DNA from: an uncultured Legionella sp.
GTDB taxonomy: Bacteria > Pseudomonadota > Gammaproteobacteria > Legionellales > Legionellaceae
DNA length: 10,461 nucleotides
Direction of reading: 5' to 3'
Assembly (NCBI GenBank): GCA_903885895.1
Contig: CAISKC010000472.1
Span: 1-10,461, forward strand
This document shows positions 1 through 8,068 of the stretch, one piece after another; positions within the stretch are counted from its first letter, which is position 1, and the number at the start of each line of letters is the position of its first letter. Under the pieces are notes generated by a model. That model ran no database searches and was not told the DNA's origin. It saw nothing but the letters and a program-made list of their open reading frames with translations. Both the position numbers and the translations under genes were made by a program.

Positions 1-217
1 ATGCTTCGAGACGGCGCGTTGACCTGACAACCACACATTAGTATTCGTGACGCGCCTCCTCAGCACGAACGGAACGGAGGAGATTTAAACATTTTTTCTA
101 AATCGGTCAACCAATATTAGAGTTTTATCACCATACATTTTGGTTGAAATTTGGATAGATACCTCAGAACGGAGTTTGCCTTATTGTCAACCATATACAT
201 TTTAACTCTTGATGGAA

Positions 218-236
218 GGGCGAGCACCGCTCGCCC
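218..236. repeat. REP-like perfect GC hairpin
   Basis: GGGCGAGC (218-225) and GCTCGCCC (229-236) form a perfect 8-bp stem around a 3-base ACC loop. The sequence downstream is CCTACATGG rather than a T-run, so an intrinsic terminator is unlikely. Short intergenic hairpins ending in GCCCCTAC are common as dispersed REP-type repeats in many bacterial genomes. Only one copy is present in this window, so the repeat call rests on the look of the element and not on copies seen here. Confidence 0.5.
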
Positions 237-242
237 CTACAT

Positions 243-256
243 GGATATATATATCC
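243..256. promoter_or_regulatory. 14-bp AT-rich palindrome upstream of uvrA
   Basis: GGATATATATATCC is a perfect palindrome about 115 bp before the uvrA start and about 38 bp ahead of the proposed -35 element. It could be a binding site for a dimeric regulator. It does not match the CTG-N10-CAG pattern of an Escherichia coli-type LexA box. An alternating TA core can also be palindromic by chance, so a regulatory role is only inferred. Confidence 0.25.
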
Positions 257-293
257 CATCATGTTAACCATTTATGATTTTACCCTGGAGATA

Positions 294-322
294 TTGTTTT
301 TTATAGTGTAGTCCTCTATACT
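294..322 (+). promoter_or_regulatory. Putative sigma-70 promoter of uvrA
   Basis: TTGTTT (294-299) resembles a -35 element and TATACT (317-322) matches the TATAAT consensus at five of six positions, with an ideal 17-bp spacer. Transcription would start near 329 and leave an untranslated leader of roughly 40 bases before the uvrA ATG. The -35 half is weak, so the call depends mainly on the -10 and the spacing. Confidence 0.45.
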
Positions 323-371
323 TCATGTGTATTTTCCATGCTACTTTACCTATTATTTTCCATAGAGTTTG

Positions 372-3215
372 ATGAAAAAACGACCTGAACCGGATGACAT
401 GATTCGTATCCGCGGTGCTAGAACTCACAATTTAAAATCTATTAATGTGGATATCCCACGTTTCCAGCTCACTGTTATCACAGGCTTATCTGGCTCAGGC
501 AAAAGCTCATTAGCATTTGACACACTCTATGCCGAAGGCCAACGACGCTATGTAGAATCTTTGTCTGCATACGCGCGCCAATTTTTATCTATGATGGATA
601 AACCAGATGTCGATACGATTGAAGGCTTATCTCCAGCTATTTCTATTGAACAAAAAGCCACTTCACATAATCCACGTTCTACAGTGGGTACTATCACTGA
701 AATTTACGATTATTTACGCTTATTGTTTGCGCGCGTTGGGGAGCCACGTTGCCCTATCCATGCGACCCATTTAAAAGCCAAAACCATCAGTCAAATGGTG
801 GATGAAGTTCTCGCTTTGCCACAAGAAACCCCTGCCATGATCCTCGCGCCTGTCGTCCGAGACCGCAAAGGCGAGCATTTGCAGCTGATCCAACAATTAC
901 AAGCCAAAGGCTATATTCGGGCCCGCATTGATGGTGAGATTTATGAACTGGATGACGCCCCTAAATTATCATTACATAAAAAGCATACCATCGAGGTAGT
1001 GGTCGATCGTTTTAAAATTAGACCTGATTTGGCACAACGTTTAAGTGAATCATTTGAGAATGCTTTAAATTTAGCCGAAGGATTGGTTTCGGTTGCATCG
1101 TTAGATAGTGCATTTCCAGAGCAAATTTTTTCAGCAAAATTTGCGTGTACAGAATGTGGATATAGCATCTCTGAACTAGAACCACGCTTGTTTTCTTTTA
1201 ACAATCCGGCCGGCGCTTGCCCAGAGTGTGATGGCTTAGGTATTGATCATTATTTTGATCCAGAACGGGTTGTTCACGATGTGGGGCTGAGTTTGGCAGA
1301 TGGCGCCATTCGAGGTTGGGACAAACGGACGCTCTATTATTTTTCTATATTAGAAGCATTGGCCCAGCATTATGATTTTTCTGTGGACACACCCTTCGGC
1401 ACCCTACCCACTAAAATCAAAAATATTATTTTATATGGTTCTGGAAAGGATGTGATTGAATTCCAATTTCATGGCATGCGATCACGCACAGTTACTAAAA
1501 AACAAGTGTTCGAAGGGGTGATTCCCAATATGGAGCGGCGCTATCGCGATTCAGAGTCCTCTCTGGTACGCGATGATTTGTCGAATTACTTATCGACACA
1601 ACCTTGCAATACTTGTCAGGGTGCACGCCTATGTGAAGCAGCTCGCCACGTTTTTATTGCCAATCAAACCCTCAGTGCTTTAACCCAGCTTTCAATTGAT
1701 GAGTGCTATGCCTTTTTCCAAGTGCTCGATTTGCCTGGAAATCGCGGAGAAATAGCCAGTAAAATTACCAAAGAAATCAGCGCCCGCTTAGGTTTTTTAG
1801 TCGATGTTGGCCTAGATTATCTCTCTCTTTCACGTAGTGCGGAAACCTTATCCGGCGGAGAAGCGCAGCGTATTCGCTTAGCCAGTCAAATTGGCTCCGG
1901 CTTGGTCGGTGTCATGTATATTTTAGATGAACCGTCTATCGGTCTCCATCAACGGGATAATGAGCGATTGTTGGGGACATTGTTACATTTACGCGATCTG
2001 GGTAATACCGTTATTGTTGTAGAACATGACGAAGATGCCATCCGTAGTGCCGATTTTGTCTTAGATATTGGTCCGGGTGCCGGCGTACATGGCGGAGAAA
2101 TCGTAGCTTCTGGACAACCAGAAGATATTATGCAAAACCCGGCTTCCTTAACCGGTCGTTACCTCTCAGGCATTGAATCCATCGCTATTCCAGCGCAACG
2201 GACACCTATTCAACCCGATCAGAGTATTCATATGCGGGGTATTAGCTGCCATAATTTGCAAAACGTGGATGCCACAATCCCGCTCGGCGTCATGACGTGT
2301 ATCACGGGTGTGTCGGGTTCGGGTAAATCCAGTTTGATCAACGACAGTCTCTATCCCAAAGCTGCAAATCTACTCAATCGTGCCAAATTATCGAGCGTAG
2401 CCTCTGTGGGCGCTATAGAAGGATTAGAATTATGCTCTGGCGTGATTGACATCGATCAAAGCCCTATTGGGCGCACCCCGCGCTCCAATCCTGCCACCTA
2501 TACTGGCGTCTTTACACCCATTCGCGAATTATTCTCCCAGACCCCCGAAGCGCGAGCGCGTGGCTATACGCCAGGACGCTTTAGTTTTAATGTCAAAGGT
2601 GGTCGCTGCGAAGCTTGTCAAGGCGATGGATTAATCAAAGTCGAAATGCATTTTTTACCTGATATTTACGTCGCATGCGATGTTTGTCAAAGTAAACGCT
2701 ACAATCGAGAAACACTGGAAATTCAATATAAAGGTCGATCTATTCATGAAGTGTTAAATATGACCGTTGAGGAAGCACGCCAATTTTTTGACGCAGTGCC
2801 TGTGGTCGCACGCAAATGCCAAACCATGATAGACGTAGGATTGTCTTATATTCGGTTAGGACAAAGCGCCACAACCTTATCCGGTGGGGAAGCACAGCGC
2901 ATCAAATTAGCCAAAGAATTATCTAAACGCGGCACAGGCAGCACGCTTTATATCCTGGATGAACCGACAACGGGCCTCCATTTCCACGACATCAAACTAT
3001 TACTATCGGTACTGACCAGGCTCCGCGATCAAGGCAATACTATCCTCATCATCGAACATAATTTGGATGTCATCAAAACCGCCGATTGGATTATTGATCT
3101 AGGCCCTGAAGGCGGTCATCGTGGTGGCCAAATCATAGCCACAGGTACGCCAGAAACTGTCGCAAACAATCCAAGGTCTTACACAGGCCAGTTTTTGAAA
3201 AAAATACTAAGATGA
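372..3215 (+). CDS. uvrA: Excinuclease ABC subunit UvrA
   Basis: UvrA is the damage-sensing ATPase of nucleotide excision repair; as a dimer with UvrB it scans DNA and loads UvrB at lesions for UvrC to cut. The 947-residue product is collinear with the roughly 940-residue E. coli protein. It has an N-terminal Walker A (GLSGSGKSS, about residues 38-46) and the DNA/UvrB-binding insertion. A zinc site follows (CTEC ... CPEC around FSFNNPAGACPEC), then the first ABC signature LSGGEAQRIRLASQ with the Walker B VMYILDEPS. The second half repeats this with Walker A GVSGSGKSS, the CEAC...CDVC zinc finger needed for damage recognition, signature LSGGEAQRIKLAKE and Walker B LYILDEPT. All key residues are intact. 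The ATG at 372 is preferred over an adjacent in-frame TTG at 369; a second ATG at 399 (MIRIRGARTHNLK) would match the E. coli N-terminus more closely. No strong Shine-Dalgarno decides between them. It appears monocistronic; no lexA-type operator is seen. Confidence 0.97.
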   Translation: MKKRPEPDDMIRIRGARTHNLKSINVDIPRFQLTVITGLSGSGKSSLAFDTLYAEGQRRYVESLSAYARQFLSMMDKPDVDTIEGLSPAISIEQKATSHNPRSTVGTITEIYDYLRLLFARVGEPRCPIHATHLKAKTISQMVDEVLALPQETPAMILAPVVRDRKGEHLQLIQQLQAKGYIRARIDGEIYELDDAPKLSLHKKHTIEVVVDRFKIRPDLAQRLSESFENALNLAEGLVSVASLDSAFPEQIFSAKFACTECGYSISELEPRLFSFNNPAGACPECDGLGIDHYFDPERVVHDVGLSLADGAIRGWDKRTLYYFSILEALAQHYDFSVDTPFGTLPTKIKNIILYGSGKDVIEFQFHGMRSRTVTKKQVFEGVIPNMERRYRDSESSLVRDDLSNYLSTQPCNTCQGARLCEAARHVFIANQTLSALTQLSIDECYAFFQVLDLPGNRGEIASKITKEISARLGFLVDVGLDYLSLSRSAETLSGGEAQRIRLASQIGSGLVGVMYILDEPSIGLHQRDNERLLGTLLHLRDLGNTVIVVEHDEDAIRSADFVLDIGPGAGVHGGEIVASGQPEDIMQNPASLTGRYLSGIESIAIPAQRTPIQPDQSIHMRGISCHNLQNVDATIPLGVMTCITGVSGSGKSSLINDSLYPKAANLLNRAKLSSVASVGAIEGLELCSGVIDIDQSPIGRTPRSNPATYTGVFTPIRELFSQTPEARARGYTPGRFSFNVKGGRCEACQGDGLIKVEMHFLPDIYVACDVCQSKRYNRETLEIQYKGRSIHEVLNMTVEEARQFFDAVPVVARKCQTMIDVGLSYIRLGQSATTLSGGEAQRIKLAKELSKRGTGSTLYILDEPTTGLHFHDIKLLLSVLTRLRDQGNTILIIEHNLDVIKTADWIIDLGPEGGHRGGQIIATGTPETVANNPRSYTGQFLKKILR

Positions 3216-3366
3216 GTCTATTAAGCACTACAAATGCCACGACAAATAAGAGATCTATCCAGGCACCGACACAATTTTCGGATAATTTAAAGCTATGTTG
3301 ATCTTTAGCAGACCCCAATAATACCTTGAGCACGCTGAGAATATACCATTTAGGTCTATTCTATCC

Positions 3367-3387
3367 TTGTTTTTATCAAAAAAACAA
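3367..3387. promoter_or_regulatory. Inverted repeat upstream of the toxin-antitoxin genes
   Basis: TTGTTTTT (3367-3374) and AAAAACAA (3380-3387) are perfect 8-base inverted repeats separated by ATCAA, about 37 bp ahead of the antitoxin ATG. Phd/YefM antitoxins usually repress their own operon by binding palindromic sites near the promoter, so this is a reasonable operator candidate. The A/T-only composition apart from one G/C pair makes chance occurrence possible. I found no convincing -35/-10 pair to anchor it. Confidence 0.3.
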
Positions 3388-3423
3388 ACTAAACTAAATG
3401 AATCTAGTTCAAAAAGGAAAGCA

Positions 3424-3663
3424 ATGCATATCATTAATATTCACGAAGCCAAAACACATTTGTCGAAATTAATTGATAAAGCAGTAAAAGGTGAAACATT
3501 TATCATCGCTAAAGCCGGTAAACCATTGGTAAAGGTCACACGCTTAGATTTACCTGCTAAAATTCGTCGTACTGATTTTATGTTGGGAGAGATTAATGTA
3601 CCGGATGACTTTGATAGTATGGGCAGCACGGACATTGATGAATTGTTTCGTGGTGAAAAATGA
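3424..3663 (+). CDS. Phd/YefM-family type II antitoxin
   Basis: This 79-residue protein has the Phd/YefM fold signature: the N-terminal segment IHEAKTHLSKLIDKAVKGET is followed by FIIAKAGKPLVKV, which forms the DNA-binding dimer typical of the family. The C-terminal part (about residues 42-79, rich in Asp and Glu and ending DIDELFRGEK) is the expected flexible toxin-wrapping arm. The start is set at the ATG at 3424 because AGGAA lies a few bases upstream (3415-3419); an in-frame TTG at 3367 would add 19 Lys/Ser-rich residues outside the family's usual length. The stop codon overlaps the start of the toxin gene in an ATGA arrangement, so the two are translationally coupled. The antitoxin is expected to neutralise the PIN toxin and autorepress the operon, possibly through the inverted repeat at 3367-3387. 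Confidence 0.9.
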   Translation: MHIINIHEAKTHLSKLIDKAVKGETFIIAKAGKPLVKVTRLDLPAKIRRTDFMLGEINVPDDFDSMGSTDIDELFRGEK

Positions 3664-4046
3664 AATTTTTATTAGATACGCATCTATTGCTGTGGATAGC
3701 AGGTGATTCTGCACGCTTATCAAAAAAAGCCAACGCCTTAATCAATGATTTAGACAATGAACTATTATTTTCTGCGACCAATTTATGGGAAATTTCCATG
3801 AAAAATGCACTTGGTCGAACAGATTTTCAAATAGATACTCGTCTCTTGCGTCGCAATTTACTTGATAATGGCTACAACGAACTACCTATTACAAGTGAAC
3901 ATGTTGTCGCGATCGATATGTTACCACTCATTCACAAAGATCCATTTGATAGATTGCTTATTACACAATCCATAGTCGAGGGCATCACGCTCTTAACCAC
4001 CGATCCCATCGTGGCACAGTACCCAGGCCCTATTCAACAAGTTTAG
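3660..4046 (+). CDS. PIN-domain ribonuclease toxin (VapC-like)
   Basis: This 128-residue protein fits the single-domain PIN nucleases found as type II toxins, particularly the group beginning (M)xLLLDTHxLLW. The expected acidic metal-binding residues are visible: Asp6 in LLDTH, Glu44 in NLWEISMK, Asp94/Asp97 in HKDPFDRLLI and Asp115 in LLTTDP. All are intact, so it should be an active Mg2+-dependent endoribonuclease when freed from its antitoxin; the RNA target cannot be told from sequence. The ATG overlaps the antitoxin stop by four bases and has no strong Shine-Dalgarno of its own, which fits coupled translation that keeps antitoxin in excess. This kind of PIN toxin often pairs with Phd/YefM-type antitoxins, as here. 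Its position beside uvrA is probably incidental, since such modules move between genomes. Confidence 0.92.
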   Translation: MKFLLDTHLLLWIAGDSARLSKKANALINDLDNELLFSATNLWEISMKNALGRTDFQIDTRLLRRNLLDNGYNELPITSEHVVAIDMLPLIHKDPFDRLLITQSIVEGITLLTTDPIVAQYPGPIQQV

Positions 4047-4060
4047 GACTGACGTAATAA

Positions 4061-4096
4061 ACCGAACTCTTCGTTGGATTTATTATTAAGTTCGGT
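4061..4096. terminator. Hairpin between convergent toxin and enhC genes
   Basis: ACCGAACT (4061-4068) pairs with AGTTCGGT (4089-4096) as a perfect 8-bp stem with a 20-base loop. On the plus strand it is followed by CGTTTTCTC and on the minus strand by TTTATTACG, so either direction has a modest T-rich tail. It lies 15 bp after the toxin stop and about 30 bp beyond the enhC stop, the normal position for a shared bidirectional terminator. A competing pairing of TAATAAA (4055-4061) with TTTATTA (4079-4085) exists. The long loop and interrupted U-tract lower confidence. Confidence 0.5.
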
Positions 4097-4126
4097 CGTT
4101 TTCTCATCTATGCTTGTCACTAAAGT

Positions 4127-7100
4127 TTAAGTCACTGGAATCGATTCAACATAACTCAAACCACTTTGTGACCGCGCAGCCAGCAGCCGTAATAATTGCG
4201 ATGCGTCATGGTGACCGTTGTGTTCCGCTTTAACCAGCCAATTTTTAGCTTCTTGCTGCGAACAACCTTTCGCTATTTTGGATAAACAAAATTTAGCCAA
4301 TTGATATTGCGCTTCAGGATAATTTTGTTGCGCTAATTGCGTATAATACTCTGCTGATTTTGCAAGATTACGCTTCACACCCAGCCCAGATTGATACAAA
4401 CGTGCTAAGGCTAATATCGCCATGCCTTGTCCTTGCGCTGCAGCTTCCTGATAATAAGTGACTGCGTCAGGAATCGTAGCATGCGGTATAAGACCCTTTT
4501 CTGACAACCAACCTAATTGATATAAGGCATCTGCGTCATTTTGAGTAGCCGCTAAGTTCAACCAAATTAGGGCTTTGTTGATATTATGCTCGTTCACATA
4601 GATATGACCCAACGCTACCATCGCTTTGGTCACTTTCTGTTTTGCGGCGCGTTGATAAAATATCTGCGCTTTGTCTATATCAACCGATTGACTCTTACCT
4701 TTTTCATAGATCAACGCTAAATTATACTCAGCAATGGGATCCCCCATATCTGCCGCTTGTTGATAGTCATTGAAGGCATGTCGGTAATCATCATTCACTG
4801 TTTCGTCAATGAATCCAGCTGCCACTGCTGCTAGCGCATAATTTGCCTTCACCGCAGCATACCATTGTTGCGCTGTAGCATAGTTTGGCGTCGTTTCAAT
4901 TTTGCCTAATTGATACAGTCTCCCTAACAAATATTGAGCTTGACCTGGCTTCTGTTGTGCTGCGGCGGTGTACCATGTGAGTGCTTGCTTATAATCTTGC
5001 GCGGCGCCTAACCCTTGTTCATACAAATAGCCTAATTTTAATTGCGCCGTTTGCAAACCTTGTTTGGCAAATTGTTCATACAAATTACGCGCTTGCTTTA
5101 ATTGCTCAGTCGTACTATCACGGGACATATAATAATCAGCGAGCGCTAAACCAGCACTGCTCAAACCTTGTGCTGCAGCCTTTTCTAAATAAATTAGAAA
5201 ATCTTCATTTTGCTGTTTTTTTAGTACCGCAAGATTAAAATCGGCAGCAGCAAAGTTCTTACTCGCTGCAAATTGCAAATAATCTGTGGCTTTTTCAATA
5301 TTTTTAGCAATGCCAGAACCTTCAGCAAGATAAGTTCCCAAAATAAAAGCGCTCATAGGATTGGCTACGGCTTGCTCATACCAATAAATAGCACGCTCCC
5401 GATCAGCTCGCGTTGCAATACCACGGTCGTACATCATCCCCAATAAAAAGGCAGCCTCCACAGAACCGGTATTGGCTGCATGCTGAATAGTCGCAAAGGC
5501 CTGTGCTTGTTTCGCTTCATCGGCATCGCTCGCATCATAAAATGCCATAGGCAATTTGGCATCTTCCACACCAAAATCAGCGGCGCCTTGGAATAGACGT
5601 TTGATCTGTTTATGACGACGATCTAAATCAGCGGCAGTCAAATTTTGCATCGGTTGGCGGACCAAAATTTCAGCCAAACGGTACTGGGCTAAACCATAAT
5701 GATTACTAGCCGATAGTTGATACATTGCATACGATTGATCCTTGTCAGCTGGCACCACTTCACGACCATTTTTATCGCGGTATCCATACTCATAAATGCG
5801 CGCCAAAGTATACTGAGCATAATAATTGCCTTTAAAGGCGGCATCCAATAACCAATCCATACCCACTCTATAATCTGGCTCAACACCCATCCCTTGCAAA
5901 TAGATCAACCCTAAATGGTATTCCGATGGTAAATCATTTTGTGCAGCGGCCAAATGATAAAATTTAATGGCTGCTTCTATCGATTTGGTCACACCCACAC
6001 CTTGTTGGTACATTTGTGCCACATCAAATTGTGCAGTGCTATCTCCTAACACCGCTTGCTTCAACAGACGCTTAAACGTTTCTGGGTAATCAATAGCCTG
6101 CGAGAAAGCAGTCGCTTGCGTTAAATAATCAAAACCATCCCGCTGCGCTTGTAAGAGCTTATTGGTCGTATTGAATTCGGTTGAAACGACATCGGCCAAA
6201 CCATTAGGAAGGGTGTATAGCGGGAAAATCAATTCTCCGGTGGGGCTCATAGCTTGAGCATTCATCATAGCACCAAAGTACTGATGAATAGGAAGATCAT
6301 TAGGTAAAAGCATTTGCAATTTCGGCTGATAAATATCTTGGCGAGTCAGGATAGGGAGCTGTGGTGCCTGATTATAAATATTATTCTGCAAAGCACTTTG
6401 ATCATGCCAAACTCTCTGAATACCGGATAATTGATAGTCCGTATTGGCCAAACTCTCAGCCTTACCTCTGGTTAACCATTCAGCCATCAGTTGCTGTGCG
6501 TTCTCTGGTCCACTTGCTTGTGGCAATTGCGCCTTGTGTTCCCATTCAGCCGCTAAAACTTGATTCGCTTCAACCCCTTCTCCTTTTTGATACATGGTAG
6601 CCAAAGCATGTTGCGCAGTCGTAACACCAGACTGCGCTGCTTTCTGCATCCATACAAATCCCTCTTGAAGAGAATAACTCGCATTATTACGATCCAAATA
6701 TAATTCTGCTAAAGCAATTTGTGCTTGTGTATCATGGCGCTCTGCTGCTTTTTGATACCAATTTTGTGCATCCAGAGTATTACCTTGCGACGCCTGGAAG
6801 CGACCCATTTGATAATAAGCAGGCAGATACTCTTGTGACGCAGCATCTTCCAATAATTGTCTGGCTTGCTCTTTATTTTTTGCTACCAAATCCCCTGTGA
6901 GATACAAGCCCGCCAACATGACCTCAGCCTCAGGATCACGAAGTGCGACTGCTTTATTCAACCAAACCAAGCCCATTTTCCGGCTAGCATTTTGTTTGGA
7001 TTTTAAAAAATCAGCGGCTACCATTTGTTGTGCAATGCCCTGGTTAGCACGTGCCGCTGCGAGATAATACTCTCGAGCTGAATCAGCTTTTTTTACTGTT

Positions 7101-7489
7101 CCCACACCATATAAATAAGCCCCAGCGCAATACATTTGTGCCGAAACATCATTAGATTTTGCTGCTTTTTTAAACCACAATAACGCTTGTTCTGGATTAT
7201 TATTTTGAAATAATTCTATCTTTGCTAATAATAATTGTGCCAATAAAGAGCCTTTATCTGCCGCTCTTTTAAAAGATTGATCAGCCAACGTGTTGGATTT
7301 TAAAACCCCATAACCATATAAATACATCCGTCCCATATAATATTCTTCAAGCGCTGTGAGATTAGCTTTGCTCTTCAGTAAAGTAGCTGCTTGCTTATAA
7401 TCTGCTTGATAATATGCTTCTAATCCTGTCATGGCGCAAACTTGTGTCGTAACCGCCAAACAACAAAACCATGAGAGCACTGCTTTCAT
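4127..7489 (-). CDS. enhC: Sel1-repeat enhanced-entry protein EnhC
   Basis: The 1120-residue product opens with a signal peptide (MKAVLSWFCCLAVTTQVCA, likely cut after Ala19), so it should be periplasmic. Almost all the rest is Sel1-type TPR-like repeats of about 36 residues with the pattern A-x2-LG-x2-Y-x2-G-x-GV ... A-x2-WY-x-KAA-x2-G. They form a first block at about residues 45-320, a non-repeat linker at about 321-480, and a longer second block at about 480-1100. Size, two-block layout and position after enhA and enhB match Legionella EnhC (about 1200 residues). That protein promotes growth in host cells and binds and inhibits a soluble lytic transglycosylase, limiting muropeptide release. 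The same role is inferred here by family, not shown. The start has a strong AGGAG six bases upstream (7496-7500) and lies 18 bp after the enhB stop. No catalytic motif is seen; the protein is a binding scaffold. Confidence 0.88.
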   Translation of the reverse strand: MKAVLSWFCCLAVTTQVCAMTGLEAYYQADYKQAATLLKSKANLTALEEYYMGRMYLYGYGVLKSNTLADQSFKRAADKGSLLAQLLLAKIELFQNNNPEQALLWFKKAAKSNDVSAQMYCAGAYLYGVGTVKKADSAREYYLAAARANQGIAQQMVAADFLKSKQNASRKMGLVWLNKAVALRDPEAEVMLAGLYLTGDLVAKNKEQARQLLEDAASQEYLPAYYQMGRFQASQGNTLDAQNWYQKAAERHDTQAQIALAELYLDRNNASYSLQEGFVWMQKAAQSGVTTAQHALATMYQKGEGVEANQVLAAEWEHKAQLPQASGPENAQQLMAEWLTRGKAESLANTDYQLSGIQRVWHDQSALQNNIYNQAPQLPILTRQDIYQPKLQMLLPNDLPIHQYFGAMMNAQAMSPTGELIFPLYTLPNGLADVVSTEFNTTNKLLQAQRDGFDYLTQATAFSQAIDYPETFKRLLKQAVLGDSTAQFDVAQMYQQGVGVTKSIEAAIKFYHLAAAQNDLPSEYHLGLIYLQGMGVEPDYRVGMDWLLDAAFKGNYYAQYTLARIYEYGYRDKNGREVVPADKDQSYAMYQLSASNHYGLAQYRLAEILVRQPMQNLTAADLDRRHKQIKRLFQGAADFGVEDAKLPMAFYDASDADEAKQAQAFATIQHAANTGSVEAAFLLGMMYDRGIATRADRERAIYWYEQAVANPMSAFILGTYLAEGSGIAKNIEKATDYLQFAASKNFAAADFNLAVLKKQQNEDFLIYLEKAAAQGLSSAGLALADYYMSRDSTTEQLKQARNLYEQFAKQGLQTAQLKLGYLYEQGLGAAQDYKQALTWYTAAAQQKPGQAQYLLGRLYQLGKIETTPNYATAQQWYAAVKANYALAAVAAGFIDETVNDDYRHAFNDYQQAADMGDPIAEYNLALIYEKGKSQSVDIDKAQIFYQRAAKQKVTKAMVALGHIYVNEHNINKALIWLNLAATQNDADALYQLGWLSEKGLIPHATIPDAVTYYQEAAAQGQGMAILALARLYQSGLGVKRNLAKSAEYYTQLAQQNYPEAQYQLAKFCLSKIAKGCSQQEAKNWLVKAEHNGHHDASQLLRLLAARSQSGLSYVESIPVT

Positions 7490-7507
7490 CGACCGCTCCT
7501 ATGCAAA

Positions 7508-8068
7508 TTATCGAGGAATAATACCATAGCGTACCACCGACCCAACGGCAGCTCCTCTGTTTGTGCTATCACCTATCCAAAAATTACCTCTGTTATTCAT
7601 ACCAAATTTTACTCGAACATATTCACATACTTTCAAACTATCCTGACAATTTACTACCTGACCATACTTGGCTTTTCCTGGATTCACGCTACATATATAT
7701 CTGACTTCTTTTTGATTTGTCGCCAGCACTGCCCATTGTTGCGGTAAGATTTTATGATTCAAATAAGCACTTCGCGTACTGTCGTCACGTAACATCTGAT
7801 TCAAAAAAAGCGGCTGCTTCGTGCGATTATATAAAAAAAACAATGCTTGCCCACCTTGTTCTTGCCCAATTTCATTAGGATCAGATACATGCATCAAACG
7901 CACAATATTCAAAAAATAATCATGCCCTGCATCGCGACATCCTAAAGGATACTTGGCTGGATCATGATATTGAGATTCCAACTCTTCTGCGCTGGTACGG
8001 GCCCAGGCCATCATCATCCAACTAAGCAGGATACATAAAACACTTAGTATAAAACCTCGCTTCACCAT
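7508..8068 (-). CDS. enhB: Enhanced-entry protein EnhB
   Basis: This 186-residue protein starts with a clear signal peptide (KRGFILSVLCILLSWMMMAWA, likely cut after Ala23). The exported part has four cysteines (44, 126, 141 and 148), suggesting disulfides, and a Gly-rich end (GNFWIGDSTNRGAAVGSVVRYG). I see no enzyme motif. Identification as EnhB rests mostly on its position between enhA and enhC and on its size and export signal; the molecular role of EnhB is not established. The gene overlaps the end of enhA by 7 bp. Start choice is open: AGGAG (8072-8076) is only three bases from the ATG at 8068 but six from a GTG at 8065. The GTG would make a four-base GTGA overlap with the enhA stop and remove two residues without harming the signal peptide. 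Translation is coupled to enhA in either case. Confidence 0.8.
   Translation of the reverse strand: MVKRGFILSVLCILLSWMMMAWARTSAEELESQYHDPAKYPLGCRDAGHDYFLNIVRLMHVSDPNEIGQEQGGQALFFLYNRTKQPLFLNQMLRDDSTRSAYLNHKILPQQWAVLATNQKEVRYICSVNPGKAKYGQVVNCQDSLKVCEYVRVKFGMNNRGNFWIGDSTNRGAAVGSVVRYGIIPR

Larger units (their letters stand above)
1..371. other. Intergenic region upstream of uvrA, rich in inverted repeats
   Basis: No credible gene is seen on either strand. The stretch holds several dyads. GGCGCGT (13-19) faces ACGCGCC (50-56). CTCCTC (56-61) faces GAGGAG (77-82) and is followed by an A/T-rich run with six T's, so it could end transcription arriving from the left. TCAACCAA (107-114) faces TTGGTTGA (140-147). 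A GC-rich REP-like hairpin lies at 218-236 and an AT-rich palindrome at 243-256. Two related short stretches, around 127-140 and 185-203, share a TCA(A)CCATA...CATTTT pattern and look like a degenerate direct repeat. The last part carries the likely uvrA promoter. What lies to the left cannot be seen. Confidence 0.6.

Noticed and set aside
241..371. LexA (SOS) box before uvrA
   Set aside because: uvrA is SOS-controlled in E. coli, so I looked for CTG-N10-CAG, but no match is present. The AT palindrome at 243-256 does not fit that consensus.
3133..3333. Minus-strand open frame across the end of uvrA
   Set aside because: It overlaps conserved uvrA codons and encodes no recognisable protein; treated as a shadow.
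3216..3366. Terminator of uvrA or a small gene in the gap
   Set aside because: Only 4-bp stems such as CCGA/TCGG were found, with no T-run, and no reading frame with a ribosome site. Nothing else was convincing.
4127..7489. The Sel1 repeat DNA as tandem DNA repeats or a CRISPR-like array
   Set aside because: Repetition is at protein level only; the nucleotide units are divergent and in frame within one signal-peptide-bearing coding sequence.
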